From Chloroflexi bacterium RBG_13_51_36 (GTDB lineage: Bacteria > Chloroflexota > Dehalococcoidia > GIF9 > AB-539-J10): a stretch of 64,000 nt of DNA. Positions within the stretch are counted from its first letter, which is position 1. The number at the start of each line of letters is the position of its first letter. Where the stretch lies: the NCBI GenBank assembly GCA_001796515.1, contig MGMS01000014.1, positions 19,302-83,301 of the forward strand, in the 5' to 3' direction. Under the pieces are notes generated by a model. It searched no databases. It was given only the letters and a program-made list of their open reading frames with translations, and had not been told where the DNA came from. This document shows positions 24,364-33,853 of the stretch, one piece after another. The translations under genes and the position numbers were made by a program.

Positions 24364-25618
24364 CTCTCTCCCTCCTTTCCTTGCTGTTTTGTTCCCGGAC
24401 AGCGTTATGCGGCAAAAGAATAGAACCGGAGGCAACCGGATTGTCTCCAAAACCTGACACATTCACATAAGGCGGTACTATGCAATTACGTCTTATGACA
24501 GTATGAGATGGCACATTAGCTCCTCTCCCCAGCACGGTAATATCATCATCTCTCGCCAGGAGCGCTTTTCCAAAGCCAATGTAACATGATTCGCCCATAT
24601 TCACTTCTTCGTCTACGATGCATGTGTCCAGCACGCTATGGTGTCCGATACGGACATTGGCCATCACTACCGAATCCCATACCTCAGCTCGCTCATCCAC
24701 CAGAACTCCCGGCGACAGGATGGAGTTTTTCACATACCCCCTGATTACGCAACCGGGACTGACCAGGCTGTTTACTACGACGGCTCGGTCAGATACGTAG
24801 GGGGGCGGCAGGTTCAGGCGTTGAGTGACGACCGGTTGTGTTCCGTCGAGGCTGAAACGGCGCTGAGGACGGATGAGATCCATATTGGCGGCATAATAGG
24901 CCTGGGGTGTGCCGATATCCCGCCAGTAATCGGTGAATTCATAAGCGTTGACCTTATCCCTGCCTACCATGCCCGGGATGATGGCATAGCCGAAATCATG
25001 CAGCGAGTTCGGCCGCACGGCATCCTCCGCCAAACGCTGCGCAAGGATATCCCTATTGAAAATGTAAATGCCCATCGAAGCCAAGTTACTCCTGGGATTC
25101 CTGGTTTTTTCCACAAACTCAAGTATGTCACCGCCATCACTCAGGCGGACTGTGCCGAACCGGTGAGCCTCTTCAATCGGAACCTTTGTCACCCCCACGG
25201 TCACGTCAGCTTTCGTCTCCTCATGAAAGGCAATCATGTCCCGATAGCCCATTCTGTAAACGTGGTCGCCGGCCAGTATCAGCACGCTTTGCGGATCTAA
25301 TCTGTTCAAATAAGGAAGGTTCTGAAACACAGCGTCGGCAGTTCCCTTGTATGAACCCGTTTCCGGCTCCAAAATCTGGAATGTTCTCATGCCATTTGAC
25401 AGGCCCCATTCCCCGAGATACCTCCCCATGCGGGAGCGCTGATAGTCGGTAAGAATACCAATGTCATTGAGGTCAGAGTAGATACAATTGCTCAGTGTGA
25501 AGTCAATGACATTGAATTTCCCGGCGAAAGGCAACGCCGGCTTCGGCCTTACGTGGCACAAAACATCCATCCGTGCGCCCCGCCCACCAGCCATAATTAA
25601 AGCAGCTGTCTTTCTCAT
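24335..25618 (-). CDS. glgC: Glucose-1-phosphate adenylyltransferase
   Basis: This 427-residue protein makes ADP-glucose for glycogen synthesis. The N-terminal nucleotidyltransferase domain has LIMAGGRGARM, KPALPFAGKFNVIDF, LSNCIYSDLNDIG and the catalytic-site stretch LILAGDHVYRMGY. The C-terminal part is a left-handed beta-helix of hexapeptide repeats (SPGCVIRGYVKNSILSPGVL). A glycogen or stress role fits copy D of the conserved promoter element upstream. No glgA or glgB lies beside it in this window. Confidence 0.88.
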   Translation of the reverse strand: MRKTAALIMAGGRGARMDVLCHVRPKPALPFAGKFNVIDFTLSNCIYSDLNDIGILTDYQRSRMGRYLGEWGLSNGMRTFQILEPETGSYKGTADAVFQNLPYLNRLDPQSVLILAGDHVYRMGYRDMIAFHEETKADVTVGVTKVPIEEAHRFGTVRLSDGGDILEFVEKTRNPRSNLASMGIYIFNRDILAQRLAEDAVRPNSLHDFGYAIIPGMVGRDKVNAYEFTDYWRDIGTPQAYYAANMDLIRPQRRFSLDGTQPVVTQRLNLPPPYVSDRAVVVNSLVSPGCVIRGYVKNSILSPGVLVDERAEVWDSVVMANVRIGHHSVLDTCIVDEEVNMGESCYIGFGKALLARDDDITVLGRGANVPSHTVIRRNCIVPPYVNVSGFGDNPVASGSILLPHNAVREQNSKERRERDERESVYVA

Positions 25619-25770
25619 AACTCATCCTCCCTTTCTTTTGAATCATCTCCTTTCCCAGATAATGTCGAAACACTCAATGTGTCCGATACCGGCGGCAGCA
25701 CTCTGACGTACTGCAGTGGTGAAAAACCTATTTATGTTGCTGCCTGAACCAGCGAGTTTGCATTACCGAT

Positions 25771-25841
25771 ATTCTATTAGGCAGGTGGTGTAAAAGTCAT
25801 AAAATGGAGGTAGAAAAAGTTACAAAACTATGACATTTTGG
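25771..25841 (-). promoter_or_regulatory. Copy D of the conserved promoter element (glgC)
   Basis: On the minus strand AATGTCATAGTTTTGTAAC precedes TTTTATGACTTT. ATGACT (25795-25800) is 18 bp from TAGAAT (25771-25776). The start codon is about 150 nt further downstream, leaving a long leader. Confidence 0.78.
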
Positions 25842-25930
25842 GAAAGTGTGGAATAGGTCGGGCAGAAACCGCTTTCATGGGGACGCAGGTTCGTGACGAT
25901 ATGCGATATCAATTATTTTCCCTGTTTTTG

Positions 25931-25959
25931 TTGACTCAAATGCAAAGCAGAATTAGAAT
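25931..25959 (+). promoter_or_regulatory. Housekeeping-type promoter of the sensor kinase
   Basis: TTGACT (25931-25936) and TAGAAT (25954-25959) are separated by 17 bp, 38 nt before the ATG of the kinase gene. It diverges from the copy D element. Confidence 0.6.
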
Positions 25960-25997
25960 ATGAGCATCTCACTGATTACCAAAGCGATGCAGGGACG

Positions 25998-28748
25998 ATG
26001 CCCATGGAAGATGGACCTAGAAACAGCGGTATTGATGTGATCGGCAGTGTACCCTGGGGTACACATTTCTGCCAGTTCTACAGGACCAAAAACGACCTGA
26101 TTGATATACTTGTCCCCTATTTCAAAGCCGGCCTAGAGAGCAACGAATTCTGCATGTGGGTTACGTCCGAACCGCTTGTGGTGGCCGAGGCACAAGAGGC
26201 TATGAGGAAGGCGGTCAATGATTTCGACCAGTACCTGCGCCGTGGGCAGATAGAGATAATCCCATATAACGAGTGGTATTTGCTGGGAGGCACTTTTGAT
26301 GATGACCGTGTGCTCGAGGGCTGGATTAGCAAGCTAGAACAGGCTTTGGCCCGGGGTTACTCCGGGCTACGGTTGACGGGCAATACGTTCTGGCTGGAAA
26401 GGAACCACTGGCAGGCATTCACGGAATATGAAGCCAAGGTGAATGACGTAATCAGCAAGCATCGTATGATAGCAGCGTGTACTTACAGCCTTGATAAATG
26501 TGATGGTGCCGCCGTGATCGATGTGGTCAAGAACCATCAATTTGCCTTGATTAAGAAGGAAGGCAAATGGGACATCATCGAAAGTGCTATATACAAGCAA
26601 GCCACAGAGAAAATTGCTTATCTGGCCTCATTCCCGCAGCTTAACCCCAATCCAGTCCTCGAGCTGGACATATCCGGAAATATCAAATACATGAACCCTG
26701 CTACCGAAGCGCTCCTCCCCGATTTGCCGCCACAAGGATGTCAGCATCCCTTTCTGGCAGATTGGAAGCTCGTGCTTCGTACACTCAGGGAAAAGGAGCG
26801 GCACACATTCACGCGTGATGTCAGAATTGGTGAATTCTGGTATGAGCAGTCATACTTCCTGTCACCATCAACCGGTGATGTGCGTCTCTATGCCAGGGAT
26901 ATCACCGAGCGCAAACGGGTCGAACAAGCACTAAGAGAGAGCGAAAAGAAATTCAGGACAATCTCTGATTTCACATATGACTGGGAATACTGGCTTAGTC
27001 CCGATAACACATTCATTTATGTGTCACCGTCGTGCCTGAGTTCAACAGGATATGACGTAGTCGAGTTTATGAATGACCCTGAACTCTATCTGCGCGTAAT
27101 TCACCCCGATGACCGTGAGCGGATGACGGAACATCTACGCGAAGATATGCGGGATCGGGAAGAAGTCGAACTCGAATTCAGGATTATACGGCGTGACGGG
27201 GAGGAGCGATGGATACATCATGCATGTCAACCTGTCGTGGATACAGATGGGAGTTTCTTGGGACGCCGCGGCTCCAATCGTGATATTACAGACCGCAAGA
27301 AGATGGAAGAGGCTATGCGCGAGACGGACCGAGATCTTAACCGTGCTCAAGCGGTAGCTCATGTCGGAAGCTGGCGTCTGGATATTCGGCGCAATCAGCT
27401 TCTGTGGTCCGACGAGACCTATAGAGTCTTCGGCGTCCCTGGGGGAACGCCAATGATTTATGAGACTTTCCTCTCAAGCGTCCACCCCGATGACCGTGAA
27501 TACGTTAACCGGAAGTGGGCAGCAGCTCTTCGCGGCGAGTCATACGACATCGAGCACCGTATCATTGTGGACGACAAGGTGAAGTGGGTTCGCGAGAGGG
27601 CTGAGTTGGAGTTAGATTCAGACGGCAAGCTTAAGGGTGGTTTTGGCACTGTTCAGGACGTTACGGAACGGAAACAGACGGAAGAAGCCCTCCGCGAAAC
27701 AAGAAACTATCTGGAAAACCTGATCAACTATGCCAATGCCCCCATTATCGTCTGGAATCCTAAGTTGGAGATTACCCGGTTTAACCATGCGTTCGAAGAG
27801 CTTACGGGGCGCAAGGCTGACGAAGTACTGGGTGAGAAAGTTGACATCCTAATCCCGTCACATAATCGGGCTGCTACACTGAGAATGATCACCCGTACTA
27901 CAAAGAAGAGCGAACGATGGGAAGCTGTCGAAATCCCAATCCAACATGTTGATGGCTCCGTCCGCACTGTCCTCTGGAACTCAGCAACCCTCTTCGATGT
28001 CGATGGCAAGACGTCTTTGGCCACGATTGCACAGGGCCAGGATATTACCGAACGTAAGAAGGTAGAACAGTTAAAGGATGAGTTCATCGGACTTGTCTCG
28101 CACGAGCTGCGCACGCCACTAACGGTGATAAGCGGGTCCTTACACACCGCTATGTCCGAAGGGCTATCCCAAGAGGATGCCCGCGAACTCCTCCAAAACG
28201 CTGCTGAGGGCGCAGACTCACTGGAGGTGATTTTAGAGAACATGCTGGAGCTGTCCAGGTACCAGGCTGGCCGCCTCCAGCTTCGGGTTGAAATGGTGAG
28301 CATCTCTGACACGGCCCAGAACGTGATTGAGAAATTGAAACGCCAGGGGATAGGTCACCAATTCTTGATAGATGTCCCGAGGGAATTGCCCCCGGTCGAG
28401 GCTGATCCGGTGCGAGTGGAGAGAATTCTTTTCAATCTGATGGAGAATGCCGCTAAATACTCCCCCGAGGACGGCAGAATCAGGGTCTCCAGCCGAACGC
28501 AGGGGGACTTTGTCGTCACCAGAATCATTGACCGGGGCCCAGGAATATCTTCGGAGGACCAGGCCACGATATTTGAGCCGTTTCGGCAATTGCAGCCATC
28601 ACAACGCCGGCCCAAGGGAGTCGGCCTTGGGCTGGTGGTATGCAAACGGTTGGTGGAGGCTCAAGGCGGGTGGATTAAGGTAGACTCGAAGCCTGGCAGA
28701 GGCTCGACATTTTCCTTTGCCCTCCCGAGGCAAGGGATTAGACATTAG
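25998..28748 (+). CDS. MEDS-PAS hybrid sensor histidine kinase
   Basis: This 916-residue cytoplasmic sensor has no transmembrane segment. Residues 10 to about 185 form a MEDS (DcmR sensory) domain, with VPWGTHFCQFYRTKNDL. Four PAS domains follow between about 205 and 690, three of them ending in the PAC motif DITERK, DITDRK or DVTERK. The phosphoacceptor histidine is in SHELRTPLTVIS near 702, and a HATPase domain with NLMENAAKYSPED, DRGPGIS and GVGLGLVVCKRLV ends the protein. The adjacent convergent single-receiver gene is the obvious partner. Confidence 0.92.
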   Translation: MPMEDGPRNSGIDVIGSVPWGTHFCQFYRTKNDLIDILVPYFKAGLESNEFCMWVTSEPLVVAEAQEAMRKAVNDFDQYLRRGQIEIIPYNEWYLLGGTFDDDRVLEGWISKLEQALARGYSGLRLTGNTFWLERNHWQAFTEYEAKVNDVISKHRMIAACTYSLDKCDGAAVIDVVKNHQFALIKKEGKWDIIESAIYKQATEKIAYLASFPQLNPNPVLELDISGNIKYMNPATEALLPDLPPQGCQHPFLADWKLVLRTLREKERHTFTRDVRIGEFWYEQSYFLSPSTGDVRLYARDITERKRVEQALRESEKKFRTISDFTYDWEYWLSPDNTFIYVSPSCLSSTGYDVVEFMNDPELYLRVIHPDDRERMTEHLREDMRDREEVELEFRIIRRDGEERWIHHACQPVVDTDGSFLGRRGSNRDITDRKKMEEAMRETDRDLNRAQAVAHVGSWRLDIRRNQLLWSDETYRVFGVPGGTPMIYETFLSSVHPDDREYVNRKWAAALRGESYDIEHRIIVDDKVKWVRERAELELDSDGKLKGGFGTVQDVTERKQTEEALRETRNYLENLINYANAPIIVWNPKLEITRFNHAFEELTGRKADEVLGEKVDILIPSHNRAATLRMITRTTKKSERWEAVEIPIQHVDGSVRTVLWNSATLFDVDGKTSLATIAQGQDITERKKVEQLKDEFIGLVSHELRTPLTVISGSLHTAMSEGLSQEDARELLQNAAEGADSLEVILENMLELSRYQAGRLQLRVEMVSISDTAQNVIEKLKRQGIGHQFLIDVPRELPPVEADPVRVERILFNLMENAAKYSPEDGRIRVSSRTQGDFVVTRIIDRGPGISSEDQATIFEPFRQLQPSQRRPKGVGLGLVVCKRLVEAQGGWIKVDSKPGRGSTFSFALPRQGIRH

Positions 28749-29140
28749 CCCGGCCGTTTTGTCCTGGTCTCGCAGTGGCTTAGAAGCGCCTTAATCTTTC
28801 TGACCATCTCATCGGATTGAAATGGTTTGGGCATAAAATCGTTGGCACCCAGATGGATGGCCTCATGATAATTGCCCGGGCTGGCGCTGAAGGCAATAAT
28901 CGGCAACTGCGTAAAATCCCGCAGCTTCTTGAGCACCTCGAATCCATCCATTCCTGGCATGATTATGTCCAGAAGCACAATATCCGGCTTGGCCGACTTG
29001 ACCAGCTCCAGGGCTTCGCTACCCGAAGTTGTGGTGATAACTTCAAACCCGCGGAGTCTCAAGTCTATTTCAATAAATCTCAGTACTTTGGGATGGTCAT
29101 CAACCACCAGTACACGTTGTTTCTTTTGTTCAGTCTTCAT
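28745..29140 (-). CDS. Single-domain response regulator (receiver only)
   Basis: This 131-residue protein is a stand-alone CheY-like receiver. VLVVDDHPKVLRF holds the acidic pocket, IVLLDIIMPGMDG the phosphoacceptor Asp at about 56, and ANDFMPKPFQSDEM the conserved lysine. It has no output domain. Its last codon overlaps the sensor kinase stop by 4 bp on the opposite strand, implying a cognate pair under two promoters. Copy F of the conserved element drives it. Confidence 0.88.
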   Translation of the reverse strand: MKTEQKKQRVLVVDDHPKVLRFIEIDLRLRGFEVITTTSGSEALELVKSAKPDIVLLDIIMPGMDGFEVLKKLRDFTQLPIIAFSASPGNYHEAIHLGANDFMPKPFQSDEMVRKIKALLSHCETRTKRPG

Positions 29141-29261
29141 CAGTAACTACTCAACAACCTCTGATTTCTGATTAATGATATATTCTCAGCTTTTGCTACG
29201 TAACTCAATAAGTGACCATCGTACCGTATTCGACATCAAGACAGCACCATGCTTGTACAGT

Positions 29262-29331
29262 ATTGTAATAACAGAGGAGTGAAGAAGTCATAAAAACCAG
29301 GCAAAAATTATTACATAAATATAACATTTCC
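29262..29331 (-). promoter_or_regulatory. Copy F of the conserved promoter element (receiver gene)
   Basis: On the minus strand AATGTTATATTTATGTAAT precedes TTTTTATGACTTC. ATGACT (29286-29291) is 18 bp from TACAAT (29262-29267). It is followed by the receiver gene about 120 nt away. Confidence 0.75.
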
Positions 29332-29410
29332 ACTTGTAGCTGAGGGGCATAGTGATTCGCAACAGGTTACCCTCTTCTATGTCTGATGAATGCGACCAAA
29401 GTCAGACATA

Positions 29411-29440
29411 TTGACATTTCCCAATGCTTACCAATATCAT
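29411..29440 (+). promoter_or_regulatory. Promoter of the OmpR-type regulator
   Basis: TTGACA (29411-29416) and TATCAT (29435-29440) are 18 bp apart and lie 33 nt before the ATG at 29473. They lie within the frame that would be used by the upstream start at 29386, which supports the later start. Confidence 0.5.
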
Positions 29441-29472
29441 TTAGATATAGTTACTGTCTAAAGGACAAAATA

Positions 29473-30171
29473 ATGAAGCAATTTCGCGTGCTGGTAGTTG
29501 ATGATGAGCCGCGCATACTCAAGTTCCTCGAGGTGAAGCTTAAGGCTTCGGGGTATGGAGTGTTGACTGCTAACAGCGGGGCCGAAGCCTTGGAACAGGT
29601 GGAGGCACAGGAGCCGGACCTGGTCGTGCTGGATGTTTTAATGCCCAAGAAGGATGGTTTTGAGACTCTTAAAGAGCTCCGAGCTTTTTCCTCGGTGCCA
29701 GTCATCATTCTCAGCGCTAAAGAAGCTGACACAGACAAGATTAGAGGCCTGGAGTTGGGTGCCGATGATTACCTAGCCAAGCCTTTCAGCCCTGACGAGC
29801 TGGTGGCCCGAATTGAAGCCCTACGGCGGCGCCTGGTATCTGTCCAAGACCGCAAGGTTGTCGAATTCATCACTCTAGGCCGCATGTCCATTGATTTCAA
29901 GAAGCACACTGTTTCCGTGAATAAGAAAGAAATACGGCTGACCCGAATCGAGTGGCTTCTGCTCAGCGAGCTTGCACGAAATGCCGGCAAGCTTATGCTG
30001 TACCGAGAATTGCTGACAAAGGTCTGGGGGCCAGAGTACCGTGATGACGTGCAGATACTGAGGACCTGGGTCAGCCGCCTTAGACATAAGATAGAACAGG
30101 AACCTGACCAGCCGGCAATCATCCGCACCATACCCAAGACGGGCTATATGATAGACCAGCCCTCAGCCTGA
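29473..30171 (+). CDS. OmpR/PhoB family response regulator
   Basis: This 232-residue regulator has a receiver domain, with VLVVDDEPRILKFL, phosphoacceptor Asp in LVVLDVLMPKKDG, and ADDYLAKPFSPDEL, followed by an OmpR-type winged helix containing IRLTRIEWLLLSELARNAGK and VWGPEYRDDVQILRTWVSRL. The first 29 residues of the longest frame do not match the family, so the start is placed at MKQFRVLVVDDE. No kinase of its own is adjacent downstream. It is a candidate regulator for the repeated promoter element with 11-bp-spaced TGT half-sites. Confidence 0.9.
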   Translation: MKQFRVLVVDDEPRILKFLEVKLKASGYGVLTANSGAEALEQVEAQEPDLVVLDVLMPKKDGFETLKELRAFSSVPVIILSAKEADTDKIRGLELGADDYLAKPFSPDELVARIEALRRRLVSVQDRKVVEFITLGRMSIDFKKHTVSVNKKEIRLTRIEWLLLSELARNAGKLMLYRELLTKVWGPEYRDDVQILRTWVSRLRHKIEQEPDQPAIIRTIPKTGYMIDQPSA

Positions 30172-30495
30172 TAGAATTCCTGAAACGGACATTCCCAAGG
30201 TGCCTCCATTATCCCCAAAACGTCATCGATTTCCGGATTTCTTCATCGATTCTGTCGCACTTCTATGGCTTATCTGTTGATGTGGGGTTCAGGCATCAGT
30301 GGGTGGAATCGGCAAGGCACTCGGACTGAGATCTGGATCAACCGCGCAACACCGACCGTTCCTCAGTCAACCCTGAATCCTGATTCTCTACCTACGAACA
30401 AGCACAGCGGACATATTCAGCGATGAGCACGATTGCCTGATCCGGCTCGTCTCTTCCTTCAAACCTTTGTTACTCATCAAGTATCCGGGACCTAG
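30172..30495. other. Gene-free gap
   Basis: This 324-nt stretch between two convergent genes shows no supported reading frame, no strong hairpin with a T-run, and no repeat. Nothing identifiable is seen here. Confidence 0.5.
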
Positions 30496-31053
30496 CTAAA
30501 ACATACGAGGTGACGAAAGGATATAGTTGGCAATTTTCTGAATGGCTGACCAATCCTGGTTTGTCGGCTCAAATCGCCTGTCCGCCTGCAATGTCCACCC
30601 CTGAAATTCTTTGTCATAACTACGAATTGCCAGGTTGCCAATCTTCTGCACCAGATTCTTGACTGCCTCATCGCTGGAGAGAACTTCAACCAGTTCAGTG
30701 TGATGATCGTTACCTTTCCAGGTCACATCAACTACTTTGCCGAATAACGGAAATGACTTCTTTCTTATCGTCTTGATGTCAACCACATGGTGATCAGGGA
30801 CAGGTCTCTTATCCGGTATACAAAGAACAACCCACCATAGAGGAGGGCTGTTCTTACTCGCATCTTTCTTCAAGATGTTTATCCATCTGACAAATCCTTC
30901 CTGTATGTCTATGATGCCCAAAGAACGTTGATACCATGAATTCTCTACCTTCTCTTCAGGCCAGCCACGTTCAGCCAGGTTCGCCCTAATACCCAGAGAG
31001 TTCAGATTTCGAGCCAATTCATCTCTTGATTTATCGCGGAATATCTCTTTCAT
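30496..31053 (-). CDS. Hypothetical protein beside tRNA-Leu
   Basis: I do not recognise this 185-residue protein. It starts with MKEIFRDKSRDELARNLNSL, has a central strand-rich segment with WWVVLCIPDKRPVPDHHVVD and an Asp/His-rich patch in VTWKGNDHHTELVEV, and ends in a helical stretch. No signal peptide or membrane segment is evident. It is transcribed on the same strand as the tRNA-Leu just upstream, in the accessory region. Confidence 0.5.
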   Translation of the reverse strand: MKEIFRDKSRDELARNLNSLGIRANLAERGWPEEKVENSWYQRSLGIIDIQEGFVRWINILKKDASKNSPPLWWVVLCIPDKRPVPDHHVVDIKTIRKKSFPLFGKVVDVTWKGNDHHTELVEVLSSDEAVKNLVQKIGNLAIRSYDKEFQGWTLQADRRFEPTNQDWSAIQKIANYILSSPRMF

Positions 31054-31118
31054 TTCTTAGAATCATACCATGGTGCCTTGAGATGACTGGCAAGCGATTC
31101 TTGGGCAAATCTGGTGTG

Positions 31119-31205
31119 TGGTGGGGAAGGGGGGACTCGAACCCCCACGCCTTTTAAAGCACATGATCCTAAGTCATGCTCGTCTGCCAATTCCGACACT
31201 TCCCC
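31119..31205 (-). tRNA. tRNA-Leu (TAG)
   Basis: On the minus strand a full cloverleaf is visible: acceptor GGGGAAG pairs with CTTCCCC, the anticodon stem CATGA pairs with TCATG around loop CTTAGGA (anticodon TAG), a class II variable arm follows, and the T arm is GGGGGTTCGAGTCCCCC. The CCA end (31119-31121) is encoded. It lies at the edge of the accessory region, and a degenerate relic of its 3' part sits at 38284. Confidence 0.95.
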
Positions 31206-31309
31206 GATAGCAAACCACTTAATACAATAGCATTTTGCATGGCTCATCTCAAGCTAGTGGAATCCTGGGTTAAGTATACTGGTGGTTGTTTTGGTAGTAT
31301 ACTAGGATT

Positions 31310-32650
31310 ATGTCAAAAGTCTGGTTGGCAATTAAACAATACTTGGGCAAATTGGGGCTTGCGGGGGTGGGAGCGATGCTAGCGGGGGGGGCTATACGAG
31401 CCATAGAGGAAATCCTCCCTCTTACAGACTGGCATATCACTCCAAATCAGGCGAGGGTTCTGTTTTGGCTATCAGTAGGAGTGCTGATTGTTGGCATATG
31501 TCTCATCATAGCTGCTGTGCGGAAGCACGTGCGGATTGAAGGTAAAGCAGGGGTAGTCAGTAAGAGCGAGGATTTGATTGATATTCTAACTACAATGCAT
31601 AGACGACTGATAGACCTTCAGAAAGAGAAAGCAGCACATATGAACGTCGGCTTTGAAGTGTTCAGGAAGGTATTACCAACACTCGCCTATAGATTGGATA
31701 AGGTAACAGAGGAGGAGTGGTCTAGCTTTGAGAACGATATAAGGACGAAAATCCACCAAGCAATGCCACCAAAGCCATATATGCCCATTAGAGGACGATT
31801 TAACTTCAAAAAATGGGCACGGCTAAATGCACAATGGAAAGAGAGAGTATATTTGAGAGCCTCACTCATAGCTAGGAAAGCCAGAGATGAGCTATTTAAC
31901 ACAAAGAACTGGGCACTCACAGACGGGATGAAGATAGCTGAATGGGCAGATGGATACGGCTGGGGAATAAAAGAACTTCGTGATGACGATTCGCAATGGA
32001 AGGGACTATACGAGTCAATAGACAATCGTCTTCGTATAGATGATGTCTTGGGAGGTCTAATCAAAGACCATATAGACGTCTCACATATCTATAACAACAT
32101 AGCCCTAATAGTTCACATTTCAGACAGATATAAGGATGATATCTACTCATTGATACTATACGAAGCACTAGTAGGAAGCCCTATGAGCCCAGAACAAGTA
32201 GATGCGGGACTAAATGAGATATTGGGTAAGATTGAGAAAAGGCTAAAGGAGATGACTATTGTCAAAACAGCTATTGTTTATTGTTGCATCGGCACCAATG
32301 TATATCAAGTATCGGTTCACAATCAAGGCAACGATGTAGATACTGTGTTTGTTACCCTCGGCACGAGTGGCATAATAGCTGGCATCGAAGCTCTAATGGG
32401 TGCTAGCCTACCCACCATAATACAAGGAGGGCAGAACGGGAATTTCATCAGTTTCAAAGTAAGTGAGCTACCACCTGGCGTAAACCTTGCCTATCACATT
32501 CATTTGCGTTCCAATGCTGAGAAGCCCTACAAATTCACAGCTTGGTCAGAGACAACGAAAAGCAACATCCCAGCAGAATACATTGGGCGGTGTCCACAAT
32601 GGGCAGGAACAGGCCCCGAAGAGACGGCACCACCACAAGCACAGAGCTAG
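31310..32650 (+). CDS. Orphan protein with two N-terminal membrane helices
   Basis: I do not recognise this 446-residue protein. Two hydrophobic segments lie at about residues 15-38 and 47-69, with a Gly-rich stretch in the first (GLAGVGAMLAGGAIRA). The large remainder is charged and appears globular, with a beta-rich C-terminal part from about 310 (NVYQVSVHNQGNDVDTVFV) that resembles an immunoglobulin-like or similar sandwich. The last residues are proline-rich. It precedes a transposase by 20 nt and has AT-richer DNA than its neighbours, which suggests horizontal transfer. Confidence 0.55.
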   Translation: MSKVWLAIKQYLGKLGLAGVGAMLAGGAIRAIEEILPLTDWHITPNQARVLFWLSVGVLIVGICLIIAAVRKHVRIEGKAGVVSKSEDLIDILTTMHRRLIDLQKEKAAHMNVGFEVFRKVLPTLAYRLDKVTEEEWSSFENDIRTKIHQAMPPKPYMPIRGRFNFKKWARLNAQWKERVYLRASLIARKARDELFNTKNWALTDGMKIAEWADGYGWGIKELRDDDSQWKGLYESIDNRLRIDDVLGGLIKDHIDVSHIYNNIALIVHISDRYKDDIYSLILYEALVGSPMSPEQVDAGLNEILGKIEKRLKEMTIVKTAIVYCCIGTNVYQVSVHNQGNDVDTVFVTLGTSGIIAGIEALMGASLPTIIQGGQNGNFISFKVSELPPGVNLAYHIHLRSNAEKPYKFTAWSETTKSNIPAEYIGRCPQWAGTGPEETAPPQAQS

Positions 32651-32670
32651 ATATTGAACGGTATTAGAAG

Positions 32671-33699
32671 ATGAACTGCAAATACTGTAGCTCAACAAAC
32701 GTAATCAAGTTCGGCACTTTCAACGGCGTTCAGCGTTACTGGTGCAAGGACTGTAAGCGGAAGTTCGCCGATAACCGAGCCTTGCCCACCATGAAGACAC
32801 CCATTGAGCATATATCTGCGGCTTTGAGTTGTTACTTTGGTGGTATGCCCCTAGACGCTATTCAGAGGCACTTGCAGCAGCAGTTCGGAACGTATTACTC
32901 GGAGATGGGCATATACAACTGGATAAATCGGTTCTCACAAGAGGCGGTGAGCAGGACAAAGGACTTTAAGCCCATCGTGGGCGATACTTGGATAGCAGAC
33001 GAAACAGTCCTGAAGGTAGGCGGTAGGAATATCTGGTTCTTTGACGTGATAGACGAAAAGACACGATACCTTCTAGCCTCACGATTATCTACAAGCAGGA
33101 CAATCAAAGAAGCAGCTTTAGTTATGAACGAAGCCAAACGCAGAGCAGGCAAATCGCCAAAGCGAATACTTACCGATAAGCTAGCAGCTTACATAGACGG
33201 CATTGACCTTGTATTCGGTGCAGATACGAAGCATATTCAGAGTAAGCCTTTCACCGATGTTAATTCAACGAATGTGATTGAACGCTTTCACGGAACGTTG
33301 AAGGACAGAACAAAGGTTGTGCGTGGCTTTAAGAATATGGATACTGCTAGACTGCTTACGCAAGCGTGGCTGGTACATTACAACTTTTTCAAAGAGCATA
33401 CCACTCTAGGAGACGTTCCGCCTGCGGTTAAGATGGGAGCTACACCCATAAAGGATTGGGCGGAGGTTGTCAGTCAAACAAAGACTCTCCCACCTATCAG
33501 GTCAGAAGCTCTATTGGTTACTTCGACAAAGCCTATCCTGAAGACAAGACACCCAAAGCGAAGACCTAAAGAATTGAGGCAAAAACCATATATGCAAGTT
33601 GCTGTAACATCGCCTAGAGGCGTAGGCGTATACGTGGATAGGAAAGGGCAAAGGCTTTCAAGGAAACCCCGCAGGGGCTGGAGGAGGGTATATCCCTAG
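32671..33699 (+). CDS. IS transposase with zinc-ribbon N-terminus and DDE catalytic core
   Basis: This 342-residue transposase begins with an InsA-like zinc ribbon (CKYCSSTNVIKFG, then YWCKDCKRKF). The catalytic core has the three acidic residues in IADETVLK, ILTDKLAAY and TNVIERFHGTL, the order and spacing of DDE recombinases. The fold resembles IS6/IS240-type DDE domains. The C-terminus is strongly basic. I see no convincing terminal inverted repeats at either end, so the element limits are undefined and it may be a domesticated or truncated insertion sequence. Confidence 0.88.
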   Translation: MNCKYCSSTNVIKFGTFNGVQRYWCKDCKRKFADNRALPTMKTPIEHISAALSCYFGGMPLDAIQRHLQQQFGTYYSEMGIYNWINRFSQEAVSRTKDFKPIVGDTWIADETVLKVGGRNIWFFDVIDEKTRYLLASRLSTSRTIKEAALVMNEAKRRAGKSPKRILTDKLAAYIDGIDLVFGADTKHIQSKPFTDVNSTNVIERFHGTLKDRTKVVRGFKNMDTARLLTQAWLVHYNFFKEHTTLGDVPPAVKMGATPIKDWAEVVSQTKTLPPIRSEALLVTSTKPILKTRHPKRRPKELRQKPYMQVAVTSPRGVGVYVDRKGQRLSRKPRRGWRRVYP

Positions 33700-33853
33700 A
33701 ATGGCACACCAACCACGTTTATACTTAACCGAATCCTGACACCGCGCCTGCAAGTGACATTCGCTTCTGCTCAATTCGGAATGCGAGTATATGCGAAAAA
33801 TGGATTTTGTGGTAAGATAGATATCAAACTCTCGCCGGGGGGAGCTTGAAACT

